DNA of 64,000 nt from Lachnospiraceae bacterium (GTDB lineage: Bacteria > Bacillota > Clostridia > Lachnospirales > Lachnospiraceae). The DNA is taken from contig JAGAQJ010000031.1 in NCBI GenBank assembly GCA_017622845.1, positions 99,703 to 163,702 on the forward strand. The letters run 5' to 3'. The position numbers and the translations under genes are program-made. The notes below the pieces were generated by a model. The model was not told where the DNA came from and ran no database searches. It was given only the letters and a program-made list of their open reading frames with translations. Below are positions 27,093 through 35,292 of this stretch, piece by piece. Positions within the stretch are counted from its first letter, which is position 1. Every line of letters starts with the position of its first letter.

Positions 27093-29177
27093 TCAGATGT
27101 TGATGAAGTCAACGCCCGAGGAGATATTCTCCTCGTAATGTCTCCAGAAACTCAAATGCTCTGCCGCAGGATTTTTCCCATTCCGGATATAGGAGGAATA
27201 CAGCTCCAAAGCACATTTTTGTGCTTCCTGCAGGATTCCTGCGTCCTGATAAATATCACCTAATTGAAACTGAAACTGACCGCTTTGCCTGATGCCAAAT
27301 AAATCACCAGGACCTCGAAGCCTCATATCCTCAGATGATATAAAAAATCCATCATTTGACTTGTTTAATACCTGAAGCCGTTCCATAGTATCATTTTGAC
27401 TTGATGTTGTGATAAATATGCAATAAGACTGCTCTTTTCCACGCCCGACGCGCCCTCTGAGCTGATGAAGCTGTGCCAGTCCAAAGCGTTCTGCATTTTC
27501 TACAAGCATCACCGTAGCATTCGGAACATTGATTCCGACCTCAATCACTGTCGTGGATACCAGCACATCAATATGATGAGCTGCATATTCTTCCATAATA
27601 TAATTCTTTGCCTTTGGATTCATCTGTCCATGCAGAAATTCAATCCGTACCGTATCAGGCAATGCTTTTTTCAGCTTCTCTGTATACTCAATAACATTTT
27701 CAAGCACAGGCTGATCTCCCATCATTTCATCATTCGGCTCAACCATAGGACATATGACGTATGCCTGTCTGCCTTTTGCGACTTCGTTTGCAATAAACTC
27801 ATATGCTTTTTTCCTGTAGTCGGTATTAACTACACAATTTTTGATTGGCAGCCTGTTTGCAGGAAGCTCGTCCATTACCGATATGTCCAAATCTCCATAT
27901 AAAATAAGAGCAAGTGTTCTTGGAATCGGAGTTGCACTCATAACAAGGATATGCGGCTGTATTCCTTTCTGTGCCAAGGCCTCACGCTGTTTAACACCAA
28001 AACGGTGCTGTTCGTCTGTAATGACTAAGCGTAAATCATAAAAGTCAACATCATCTTGTATCAAAGCCTGCGTTCCGATAATGACATTGCATGTCCCAAG
28101 AGCAATACTTTCCTTCGTTCTTCGCTTCTCTCTGGCTGTTAAAGAACCAGTCAGCAGAACCGGCTTAAACGGTAATCCGTATTGCTGAGCAAGCTCCGCG
28201 ACAGAATCATAATGCTGCTTTGCAAGAACTTCTGTAGGAGCCATAAACGCTGCCTGATGATGATTCATGATACACATAAAAATAGCCAGTACTGCTACAA
28301 TTGTCTTGCCGGAGCCTACATCTCCCTGCACAAGCCTGTTCATCAAATGCGTCGAGCACATATCATGCTCTATCTCAGCCCATACTTTTTTCTGCGCGCC
28401 GGTAAGCTCATATGGCAGCCGCTTGATAAAATCCGCACACGCATCAATGCGCATCATTGGCGCATCATTAATCTCCTGTGCCGTCATATCCTTTAAAATC
28501 AGCACAGACACAATAAAGAAAAGAAATTCTTCAAAAACCAGCCGCTTTCGGGAAGCAATCATGGCATCTCGATTTTCCGGAAAATGAATTCCCATCATTG
28601 CAGACTTGAAATCTGTCAGACCATACGCCTTACGCATAGATTCCGGAATATAATCCTCGTCAAAGGAAAGATTGTTTATCGCTGCATGCATTGCTTTTGT
28701 TATTGCAGCAATTGTAAGCCCTTTCGTGGCAGGATATACCGGTGCAAGTCTGTGTACATTCTGCGCAAATTCATGCGGACTTACAATTTTGGGCTGGTCC
28801 ATTGTCATTCGGTTATTTTTTAAAACAACACGCCCGCGAAAGATACACTGCTTCCCGGGCTGAAGGCTGTTTTTGATATAAGGCATGTTAAAATACGTGA
28901 TATCACAAGCACCACTATTGTCTTTGACACGTACTGTGGTGACAGACATGTTTTTCCTTATATGTATCGTTTGGGGAGCACTAATAACCATAGCACGTAT
29001 CGCATGTACCTGATTGGCTTTCAGCTCCCCGATATTTACAATATCACGCCATTCTTCATAATCTCTCGGATAATGTGTGATAAGATCATGAATCGTATAG
29101 ATATTTAATTTATGATAGAGAGCAGCCGTTTTCTCGCCAATTCCATTTAGCACTGTAATAGGATCATTAAGCTGCAT
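27093..29177 (-). CDS. recG: ATP-dependent DNA helicase RecG
   Basis: Branch-migrating helicase that reverses stalled forks. The 694 residues include an N-terminal wedge/OB region (GVGEKTAALYHKLNI; about 1-200), Walker A VQGDVGSGKTIVA, the DEQH box TDEQHRFGVKQREAL, SATPIPRTLALILYGDLD, and the C-terminal helicase motifs ATVMLVENAERFGLAQLHQLRGR in parts. Length is typical. It is 3 bases after the dak2 gene and likely co-transcribed with asp23 and dak2. Confidence 0.98.
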   Translation of the reverse strand: MQLNDPITVLNGIGEKTAALYHKLNIYTIHDLITHYPRDYEEWRDIVNIGELKANQVHAIRAMVISAPQTIHIRKNMSVTTVRVKDNSGACDITYFNMPYIKNSLQPGKQCIFRGRVVLKNNRMTMDQPKIVSPHEFAQNVHRLAPVYPATKGLTIAAITKAMHAAINNLSFDEDYIPESMRKAYGLTDFKSAMMGIHFPENRDAMIASRKRLVFEEFLFFIVSVLILKDMTAQEINDAPMMRIDACADFIKRLPYELTGAQKKVWAEIEHDMCSTHLMNRLVQGDVGSGKTIVAVLAIFMCIMNHHQAAFMAPTEVLAKQHYDSVAELAQQYGLPFKPVLLTGSLTAREKRRTKESIALGTCNVIIGTQALIQDDVDFYDLRLVITDEQHRFGVKQREALAQKGIQPHILVMSATPIPRTLALILYGDLDISVMDELPANRLPIKNCVVNTDYRKKAYEFIANEVAKGRQAYVICPMVEPNDEMMGDQPVLENVIEYTEKLKKALPDTVRIEFLHGQMNPKAKNYIMEEYAAHHIDVLVSTTVIEVGINVPNATVMLVENAERFGLAQLHQLRGRVGRGKEQSYCIFITTSSQNDTMERLQVLNKSNDGFFISSEDMRLRGPGDLFGIRQSGQFQFQLGDIYQDAGILQEAQKCALELYSSYIRNGKNPAAEHLSFWRHYEENISSGVDFINI

Positions 29178-29180
29178 GGT

Positions 29181-30890
29181 CTACTCCACTGAAACGATGT
29201 AAGAGTAAATAGGCTGTCCGCCAAATTGAAGCTCAACATCGCAGCCGCTAAATTCTGCCTGAACCTTTTCTGCTAACTGCTGTGCCTGCTCCTCTTTGAT
29301 GATATCACCATAATAAATGCTGATTAACTCATAATCATTCTTCATCATTTCTTTAATCATTTCATAGGCGACAGTCTGAAGGTCTGTCCCCACGGATAAG
29401 ATACCCTTATCACCGATTCCCATGAAATCTCCCTGATGAATCTCCTTGTCGTCAATCATTGTGTCACGTACTGCATAGGTAACCTGACCAGTTGACACGT
29501 TCTGCACCTCCTGCGTCATGACAGCTTCGTTCTCTGCCACCGAAATATCAGGAACATAATTAATGATTGCCGTAATGCCCTGGGGAACGGTTTTAGTTGG
29601 AATTACGATAATATTTTTGTCCGAAGTAAGCTGCTTTGCCTGATTTGCGGCAAGGATAATATTTTTATTGTTTGGGAAAATAAAAATATTGTCTGCGTTA
29701 ATCTGTTCAATGGCATTGAGCATATCCTCTGTACTCGGATTCATGGTTTGTCCGCCTTCAATAATGTAATCAACACCAAGAGAACGGAATATCTCATTCA
29801 TACCTTCGCCGATGGAAACAGCAATAAATCCTGTTTCCTTATGTTCAGAAGCCGCATGGCTGTCTCCTGCTTTCGCCATTGTTGGCAGTTCTGTACTCTG
29901 CATCTGCTTTTCCATCATGTCAGAGACTTTTTCGTCACGCTCAAGGCGCATATTTTCAATAATAATTGTAGTAAGCGAGCCATATAGCAAAGCCTTCTGC
30001 ATTGCAAGTCCGGGGTCATTAGTGTGAACGTGAACCTTTACAATCTCATCGTCTGCCACAACAACGATAGAATCACCAATAGAGGAAAGATACTCCTTAA
30101 AGTCCATCTCCTGCTTAATATTAAATGGTTTGTTCAACATAATAAGGAATTGTGTACAATAGCAGAATTTAATTTCAGCGTTTGCCTGTGCTTCAATGCC
30201 TGCAGACATCGCTTTGTTTCCGGCACCGATTTCCTTCCTGGGAGCCGCTTCAATCGTAAGGTCAAGCTCCTTTCCAAGGAATGCATCAAATGCACCCTTC
30301 AGCACTTCTACAAGTCCCTGTCCTCCGGAGTCAACGACGCCCGCCTGCTTTAATACCGGAAGCATCTCAGGAGTCTGTGCAAGAACAACCTCCGCTTCTT
30401 TGATAACTTCGCTGATAAACACCTCAAGGTCTTTTTCTCCTGCAACAGCAAGGTCATTCGCCCTCTTAGCAGCTCCCTTTGCAACAGTGAGAATCGTTCC
30501 TTCCTTAGGCTTCATAACAGCCTTATAAGCCGTTTCCACTGCCTTATCACAGGCTGACGCGAGGATTGCCGCGTTGATTTCGTCATACTCTCTGATGACC
30601 TTTGTAAAGCCTCTGAAAAGCTGCGACAGAATAACACCGGAATTGCCTCTTGCACCCCTGAGGGAGCCGGAAGATATTGCCTTCGCAAGAGAAACCATAT
30701 CAGGCTCCTTGATATCAGCTACTTCCTTCGCAGCAGACATGATTGTCATAGACATATTGGTGCCAGTATCACCATCCGGAACAGGGAAAACGTTAAGCTC
30801 ATTGATCCATTCCTTTTTATGCTCCAAATTTTTTGCTCCGGCAAGAAACATCTTCGAAAGCATTTTCGCGTCGATTACATTTAATCCCAC
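29181..30890 (-). CDS. DAK2 domain protein, fatty acid kinase FakA-like (YloV)
   Basis: Two-part protein of 569 residues: an N-terminal DAK2 kinase domain (about 10-210) with the nucleotide motif PVPDGDTGTNMSMTI and SGGQGLVEVLKGAF, and a C-terminal DegV-like region (about 230-569). In Staphylococcus the orthologue FakA phosphorylates fatty acids presented by FakB. The order asp23-dak2-recG is conserved across Firmicutes. The DegV gene nearby is a plausible partner. The exact substrate is inferred from family. Confidence 0.92.
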   Translation of the reverse strand: MGLNVIDAKMLSKMFLAGAKNLEHKKEWINELNVFPVPDGDTGTNMSMTIMSAAKEVADIKEPDMVSLAKAISSGSLRGARGNSGVILSQLFRGFTKVIREYDEINAAILASACDKAVETAYKAVMKPKEGTILTVAKGAAKRANDLAVAGEKDLEVFISEVIKEAEVVLAQTPEMLPVLKQAGVVDSGGQGLVEVLKGAFDAFLGKELDLTIEAAPRKEIGAGNKAMSAGIEAQANAEIKFCYCTQFLIMLNKPFNIKQEMDFKEYLSSIGDSIVVVADDEIVKVHVHTNDPGLAMQKALLYGSLTTIIIENMRLERDEKVSDMMEKQMQSTELPTMAKAGDSHAASEHKETGFIAVSIGEGMNEIFRSLGVDYIIEGGQTMNPSTEDMLNAIEQINADNIFIFPNNKNIILAANQAKQLTSDKNIIVIPTKTVPQGITAIINYVPDISVAENEAVMTQEVQNVSTGQVTYAVRDTMIDDKEIHQGDFMGIGDKGILSVGTDLQTVAYEMIKEMMKNDYELISIYYGDIIKEEQAQQLAEKVQAEFSGCDVELQFGGQPIYSYIVSVE

Positions 30891-30904
30891 TTCAAAAATC
30901 CTCC

Positions 30905-31261
30905 TTAATCTATTACTCGAACGCCTTCAACAAAGATGTTGATTTTTTCGATTTCGAGACCTGTGAAATTTTCAACTTTGTATTTTACATTATTAATCAA
31001 ATTGTCACATACAGTAATAATGCTTACACCATACGATACAATAACATGAAAATCAAGAATTAATTTATTATTAACAATATTTACCGATATTCCATGAGTG
31101 ATGCTTTCTTTCATGAGCAGCTTCACTAAGCCGTCTTTCATGTTCACTGACGCCATGCCGACAATGCCGAAGCACTCAACAGCTACACTTCCCGCGTACT
31201 GGGCAATGACCTCAGGATCAATATAGATATTACCCATATGAGTATTCATAGATCCTTTCAT
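30905..31261 (-). CDS. Asp23/Gls24 family envelope stress protein
   Basis: A 118-residue Asp23 (DUF322) protein of the YloU type, with the conserved NIYIDPEVIAQYAGSVAVECFGIVGMA segment (seen at residues about 10-38) and DFHVIVSYGVSIITVCDNLINNVKY. Such proteins help organise the membrane-proximal envelope in Firmicutes. AAAAGGAGGATTTCTATG fixes the start at 31261. It heads the asp23-dak2-recG operon and diverges from rpmB. Confidence 0.94.
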   Translation of the reverse strand: MKGSMNTHMGNIYIDPEVIAQYAGSVAVECFGIVGMASVNMKDGLVKLLMKESITHGISVNIVNNKLILDFHVIVSYGVSIITVCDNLINNVKYKVENFTGLEIEKINIFVEGVRVID

Positions 31262-31395
31262 AGAAATCCTCCTTTTAAGAAAAATTAATCTATATTATTA
31301 TAACCGTTTTTCAGGAAAAAGGAAACACATATTTTTATAGATTTTCAGGGTTATAAGAATTTTAGAAAAAAATTATATTTTTTCATGAAAATAGC

Positions 31396-31424
31396 TTGCC
31401 AAATGTTCCTTTTTTTGATAAGAT
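31396..31424 (+). promoter_or_regulatory. Predicted promoter of rpmB
   Basis: TTGCCA (31396-31401), 17 bases, TAAGAT (31419-31424) on the plus strand, 50 bases before the rpmB start. Confidence 0.65.
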
Positions 31425-31473
31425 ACTACTGTTGTGAGTCGAATGACTTAGTTTAGTCGAGGAGGTGCTAACG

Positions 31474-31659
31474 ATGGCAAAATGTGATATTTGTGGCAAA
31501 GGCGTTCATTTCGGTAATAACGTAAGCCATTCTCATAGAAGATCCAACGCAATTTGGAACTCGAATGTAAGAAGTGTAAAATGCAAAATTAACGGAGCTG
31601 CTAAGAGAATGCATGTGTGCACAAGATGCTTACGTTCCGGAGCTGTTGAAAGAGCATAA
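31474..31659 (+). CDS. rpmB: 50S ribosomal protein L28
   Basis: Small subunit-bridge-region protein of the large ribosomal subunit, 61 residues. It is the cysteine-containing form: CDIC near the N-terminus and CTRC near the C-terminus (four Cys) can bind zinc. GGAGGTGCTAACGATG gives the start; an ATG 9 bases upstream in frame overlaps the Shine-Dalgarno region and is unlikely. It stands alone with promoter and terminator, divergent from asp23. Confidence 0.98.
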   Translation: MAKCDICGKGVHFGNNVSHSHRRSNAIWNSNVRSVKCKINGAAKRMHVCTRCLRSGAVERA

Positions 31660-31673
31660 TAGAATTTCATGAT

Positions 31674-31703
31674 AAAAAAGAAGCGAATATGCTTCTTTTT
31701 TTA
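31674..31703 (+). terminator. Rho-independent terminator of rpmB
   Basis: AAAAAAGAAGC (31674-31684), loop GAATAT, GCTTCTTTTTT (31691-31701), running directly into more T residues; 15 bases after the rpmB stop. Confidence 0.9.
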
Positions 31704-31755
31704 TGCACACAAGCCTGTAAGGAAATCAGCCATGTACACAAAAGCCGATACCACG

Positions 31756-32319
31756 CTACCCTTCGCAGTATCGGCTTCTAATGCTCTCATATTCTGTCTG
31801 TATTAATAGTAATGTCTTTGTATCCCCGCATTTATTATCAGGATGAAATATTTTTAACAGTTCTTTATAGCGCTTCCGCAGTGCAAGTTCACTATCCACA
31901 CCCCTGAAAAAGCATGTCCCATCATAAGCTCCTGCTTCATACTGCTGATGTGCTGTTTTTGCCCCATACATCTTCTGACGTCTGTATTTACTCTTTTCAT
32001 GCTCGAAGTTTAAGCGCTCACATTCTAATGATTTCCGGTCAAGTGCAAGCTGCTGATACGCATCTTCGATAATCTTTTTCTTTTTCTCTATGAATGCTTC
32101 ATTGTCTTCAAAGCGCTTTTTAATGGTTTTCTCGCGCATCTCAATTGAAGTTCTTTCAATTTCCAGTGTTCTTTTTAAATCCTGTAATTCATGGCTCAAT
32201 TCCTGAAGCTCTTCTTTCTTTGCCTGAATCCTGACCTGCTCCTGAAACATCCAGATTTTCATCTTTTTCAGATCATCCGGCGCCTCAGCCTTCATGAGCT
32301 CCTCATCAAAATCCAACAT
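31756..32319 (-). CDS. Coiled-coil protein with C-terminal J-domain-like region
   Basis: A 187-residue protein. Residues about 18-115 form a charged, continuous coiled coil (ELQELSHELQDLKRTLEIE type). The C-terminal 50 residues (SELALRKRYKELLKIFHPDN) match helix II and the HPD loop (His159-Pro160-Asp161) of DnaJ J-domains. The J region is short, apparently lacking helix I and ending in helix III. It may present a partner to DnaK, which is inference. It is downstream of the gerW cluster on the same strand. Confidence 0.75.
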   Translation of the reverse strand: MLDFDEELMKAEAPDDLKKMKIWMFQEQVRIQAKKEELQELSHELQDLKRTLEIERTSIEMREKTIKKRFEDNEAFIEKKKKIIEDAYQQLALDRKSLECERLNFEHEKSKYRRQKMYGAKTAHQQYEAGAYDGTCFFRGVDSELALRKRYKELLKIFHPDNKCGDTKTLLLIQTEYESIRSRYCEG

Positions 32320-32389
32320 ATTAATTACTCCCTTTTGAACTTAAAATCATAATCATCTGCTGTTTTTACTAAATACAATCCGTTCTGCT

Positions 32390-32572
32390 TTATCTGCAGC
32401 AAAATAGAAAATACCCTACGATGATAAAAACAGTAATCAGTATCAACCCTATCCAAGTACTTCCCAAAATTAACATAAAGAGCATGCCGATTGCAACGCA
32501 AAATAAAGTATATCCGATGAGCTTGCACATTTTTACATACTCCGACATATCTTTATTCATTATATGCATCAT
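32390..32572 (-). CDS. Small two-helix membrane protein
   Basis: A 60-residue product with two hydrophobic segments: YTLFCVAIGMLFMLILGSTW and GLILITVFIIVGYFLFCCR. It lies 13 bases after the gerW stop on the same strand. The start is uncertain: ATGs occur at 32572, 32569 and 32560, none with a strong Shine-Dalgarno. The overlapping frame at 32325-32528 has no hydrophobic pattern and is not favoured. Function unknown; linkage with gerW suggests expression in sporulation. Confidence 0.6.
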   Translation of the reverse strand: MMHIMNKDMSEYVKMCKLIGYTLFCVAIGMLFMLILGSTWIGLILITVFIIVGYFLFCCR

Positions 32573-32585
32573 TTCTGCAATTTAT

Positions 32586-32975
32586 TTATTCCTTTTCAGG
32601 AAATGCTGTATTGATCGCTTCTTCGTCACTTGGCATATCTTCTTTGGAAGAAGTGAAACGGTCAATCAAATCCGGAACCATGTCAATTATTTTATTGACC
32701 GTATCCTGATTCTTGATATTTACCAGACGTATCTGACCATTTTTGATGACCAGCACTGCACTGGGAGACATTTTTCCGGTCATGCCGCCTGCCCCTCCGT
32801 TTTTCTTTTCCTGCGAGGAGGCGCCTGCTCCAACACCAAATGTAACATCTACCAAAGGGATAATTGTCGTATCGCCCACCTGAGTAGGTTCTCCTACTAC
32901 GGTTTTCGATGAGAGAAAACGCTCCATTCCCTGCATCATGGAATTCACTACTCCATTAAAACTGTTATCAGACAT
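32586..32975 (-). CDS. gerW: GerW family sporulation protein (YtfJ)
   Basis: 129-residue protein of the GerW/YtfJ family, found in forespores and linked to normal germination in Bacillus. Family features are MMQGMERFLSSKTVVGEP, the glycine-rich VTFGVGAGASSQEKKNGGAGG region and SAVLVIKNGQIRLVNI. The start is ATG at 32975 with GGAGGTTATT upstream; an earlier in-frame ATG at 32987 forms part of that Shine-Dalgarno region. It follows the DUF2953 gene by 17 bases, as ytfI-ytfJ in Bacillus. Confidence 0.93.
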   Translation of the reverse strand: MSDNSFNGVVNSMMQGMERFLSSKTVVGEPTQVGDTTIIPLVDVTFGVGAGASSQEKKNGGAGGMTGKMSPSAVLVIKNGQIRLVNIKNQDTVNKIIDMVPDLIDRFTSSKEDMPSDEEAINTAFPEKE

Positions 32976-32992
32976 AATAACCTCCAAATTAA

Positions 32993-33979
32993 TTACATAT
33001 TGCGTTTTAAGTGTTTCATCAAATGCTTAATATCCCTATCAAAAAGCAGAATACAAGCAGTCCATACAAAAGTATAAACACTGATATGTCCCTTGAGCAA
33101 AAATGTTCCTTCCAAAACGGAATGATCAAATTCAGGCTGTATGTCAATATTGCCCAAATGCCAGGGATAAAGCATTCCCCATACCGCAAGCACCTCACCC
33201 ATTACTGCCGGGTCTTCAAAGCCAAGATGAAGATTTACCTGATATTTTTTGGGCGACACATGCTTAAAAATCCGTTTTAGCTGCTTTGCGCAGGTAGAAA
33301 ATGCCCGTTTCGTACTGTCAAGCTGCAATAACTCCAAGTAATATTTTATGTTATCCTTTATCTTCACCATTGTATCACATATTTTTCGAAATGTGAACTT
33401 TATATTTTTAAAAAAATTCACAAAAACAGCGACGAAATGCTTTACTTTCTGAAAAAAATGTTCTTCCTGCGTCTGTTGTCCCTTATCGAATCCATCAAAA
33501 ACACTATTATCAGTCAATATCGGTGTCTCTATTGTGCAATCTGCCTGCTTTTGCGCAGAATTTCCAAAAGTTTTCTCATTTTGTCGGTCCGCTTGAGATT
33601 GATTCTCCTCAGCTCCTTCCTCCAAAGAAGCTGCCTGGATTTCACCTGTACGTTCCTTGGAATTAGTTTTTGTCTGTTTCTCTTTTTTATTCTTCATTTT
33701 CCTGGTGTTTATTTTGAGATTATCATATACAGGAATCCCAAATAATTTCAGGCGCAGGTGAAATGCCTGTCCTTTATGGCAGATACCTCTCAGGGAAACA
33801 ATATGCAGCAGCCATGATGCACGCAGCTCTGCCGCAAAATCATCACGCTGTCCGCCTCCCTTTGCCTTGTATCTCACAGGAACAAATAAAACTACCAGCA
33901 GCAGAAATAACAGTAAGCCAAGCAGGATAAGAATTACGATTCCTATGATTTTTAAAATCGTCAATAATACAGATACCAT
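32993..33979 (-). CDS. DUF2953 domain protein (YtfI-like)
   Basis: 328 residues, with one N-terminal transmembrane segment (about 8-32, IVILILLGLLLFLLLVVLFV). A hydrophilic Lys/Glu/Gln-rich linker (about 95-150) precedes the DUF2953 C-terminal domain, with a final hydrophobic segment near 300. Always close to gerW in spore formers; the role is unknown. The stop is 17 bases from the chosen gerW start, so co-transcription is likely. Confidence 0.85.
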   Translation of the reverse strand: MVSVLLTILKIIGIVILILLGLLLFLLLVVLFVPVRYKAKGGGQRDDFAAELRASWLLHIVSLRGICHKGQAFHLRLKLFGIPVYDNLKINTRKMKNKKEKQTKTNSKERTGEIQAASLEEGAEENQSQADRQNEKTFGNSAQKQADCTIETPILTDNSVFDGFDKGQQTQEEHFFQKVKHFVAVFVNFFKNIKFTFRKICDTMVKIKDNIKYYLELLQLDSTKRAFSTCAKQLKRIFKHVSPKKYQVNLHLGFEDPAVMGEVLAVWGMLYPWHLGNIDIQPEFDHSVLEGTFLLKGHISVYTFVWTACILLFDRDIKHLMKHLKRNM

Positions 33980-33991
33980 AAGTTCCCCTTT

Positions 33992-34303
33992 TTATTTAAA
34001 ATATGCCTTTACATCATACCCCCCGGTAGCAGCGAATACATCCTGAAGCATACTTATTACCAAGTCTACAGCCCCTCCATATCCTCCTGCCACCCCGACA
34101 ATATAGGGAGCGTTCGCTTTTTTCTTATAATATTTTTGCTTCAGCATTCCACTGTGATAAATTTCAAGCAAGTCATTGTTTCTTGCCATCGCAATGATAT
34201 AAACGGAAGGCTGCGGTCTGCCGGTACGAAGCTTCCACAATACTTTTTTCTTCTTCTTTTCCAGTGAAGGACTCATATATAATCCCTTGTAAAAGCGCAT
34301 CAT
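33992..34303 (-). CDS. Small conserved protein of unknown function
   Basis: I do not recognise a named domain. The 103-residue product has a basic N-terminal half (SLEKKKKKVLWKLRTGRPQP), SVYIIAMARNNDLLEIYHSG, and a glycine-rich stretch APYIVGVAGGYGGAVDLVIS that suggests a buried helix. AGGAG lies about 9 bases before the start. It begins the unit that continues with DUF2953 and gerW (12 bases apart), so it may be a sporulation-associated protein. Confidence 0.75.
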   Translation of the reverse strand: MMRFYKGLYMSPSLEKKKKKVLWKLRTGRPQPSVYIIAMARNNDLLEIYHSGMLKQKYYKKKANAPYIVGVAGGYGGAVDLVISMLQDVFAATGGYDVKAYFK

Positions 34304-34380
34304 TCATCACTGCTCCTAATCTATCTTCCAGACTATGTAACCATTTTATTGTAGCATAACCTTATCAAGAATACAAACTG

Positions 34381-34408
34381 AAAAGAAGGTCAATGCTGAC
34401 CTTCTTTT
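34381..34408. terminator. Terminator hairpin after the NUDIX gene
   Basis: AAAAGAAGGTCA (34381-34392), loop ATGC, TGACCTTCTTTT (34397-34408), a perfect 12-bp stem with T-runs in both directions; 10 bases after the NUDIX stop. Confidence 0.85.
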
Positions 34409-34418
34409 GATTATTTGT

Positions 34419-34865
34419 CTAACGTGGTTTTATCCATTGTTTGTCTTTTCTGAGATTTAAGTATTCCTGATAAGCCTGCTCCAATATTTGCTTCTCATTT
34501 GAAAATTTGAGAAGATGATAGGCTTCATGATACTTATAATATCCCGAATCAACGAAAAATTCTTCGCGCTGCGGTTTGCTATAATAATTATCAGCCATCA
34601 TCAAATACCAATGGACTTCCTTTTCTACGACATCCTGCGGTACATTGAAGGAATATTCACTTTTTCCAATGTATTTCATTACAGTTGCTTTTACACCTGA
34701 TTCTTCGAAAACTTCACGGAGAGCAGTTTCCACATGTTTCTCACCGCTTTCAACAGTTCCTTTGGGTAATACCCAACCTTCATATCTGTTTTTGAAATTT
34801 TTGTATAACAGTAAAATTTTCCCTCTGAAAATGACTACGCCCCCACAGCTAGTAGCTTGAATCAT
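34419..34865 (-). CDS. NUDIX hydrolase
   Basis: 148-residue member of the NUDIX superfamily, which hydrolyses nucleoside diphosphates linked to another moiety. The NUDIX box (GX5EX7REUXEEXGU) is complete: GTVESGEKHVETALREVFEE followed by SGV. The N-terminal ATSCGGVVIFRGKILLLYK is typical of the Ap4A/dGTP-type subfamily, but the substrate is not determined. It has its own terminator. Nothing unusual. Confidence 0.92.
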   Translation of the reverse strand: MIQATSCGGVVIFRGKILLLYKNFKNRYEGWVLPKGTVESGEKHVETALREVFEESGVKATVMKYIGKSEYSFNVPQDVVEKEVHWYLMMADNYYSKPQREEFFVDSGYYKYHEAYHLLKFSNEKQILEQAYQEYLNLRKDKQWIKPR

Positions 34866-34896
34866 AGCGTCTCCTCCTGTATGGTGCGTAAATAAC

Positions 34897-35253
34897 TTAC
34901 TTTATGCTTTCGATAATATTGACAATCTGATTTGTCTCATATGGTTTCGTGACAAACTCTGCTGCGCCAAGCTTTATGGCATCAAGCATCTTGCCCTTCT
35001 GTCCTGCCGCTGTTACCATTATTACCTTAGCGCTGACATCGTATTCTTTTATTTTTATCAGTGTTTCAATTCCATCCATTACAGGCATGGTTATATCGAG
35101 CGTCACAATATCCGGCTTTAATTCACAGTATTTTTCGTAGCCTTCCTGACCGTTTTCAGCCTCTGCAATCACCTCGTATCCGTGCTCAACAAGGATATTT
35201 CGAAGCATTGATCTGGAGGTCTTTGAATCATCAACTATCATAACAGTACTCAT
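34897..35253 (-). CDS. cheY: Single-domain response regulator (CheY-like)
   Basis: 118-residue receiver domain: acidic pair Asp8/Asp9 (IVDDSKTS), phospho-acceptor Asp53 (TLDITMPVMDG), a threonine in VTAAGQKG and Lys in VTKPYE. No output domain follows, as in CheY. It is 40 bases downstream of the CheX-like gene, so the phosphatase-like protein and receiver are likely co-expressed. It could be a chemotaxis adapter or serve another pathway; no other che genes are in the window. Confidence 0.92.
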   Translation of the reverse strand: MSTVMIVDDSKTSRSMLRNILVEHGYEVIAEAENGQEGYEKYCELKPDIVTLDITMPVMDGIETLIKIKEYDVSAKVIMVTAAGQKGKMLDAIKLGAAEFVTKPYETNQIVNIIESIK

Positions 35254-35292
35254 ATTTCAATCTCCTATCCTAAAATTTATTCTGCCAAAGCC

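Noticed and set aside
32325-32528. Alternative 67-codon gene overlapping the small membrane protein
   Set aside because: It lacks hydrophobic pattern and a ribosome site; the other frame has two clear membrane helices.
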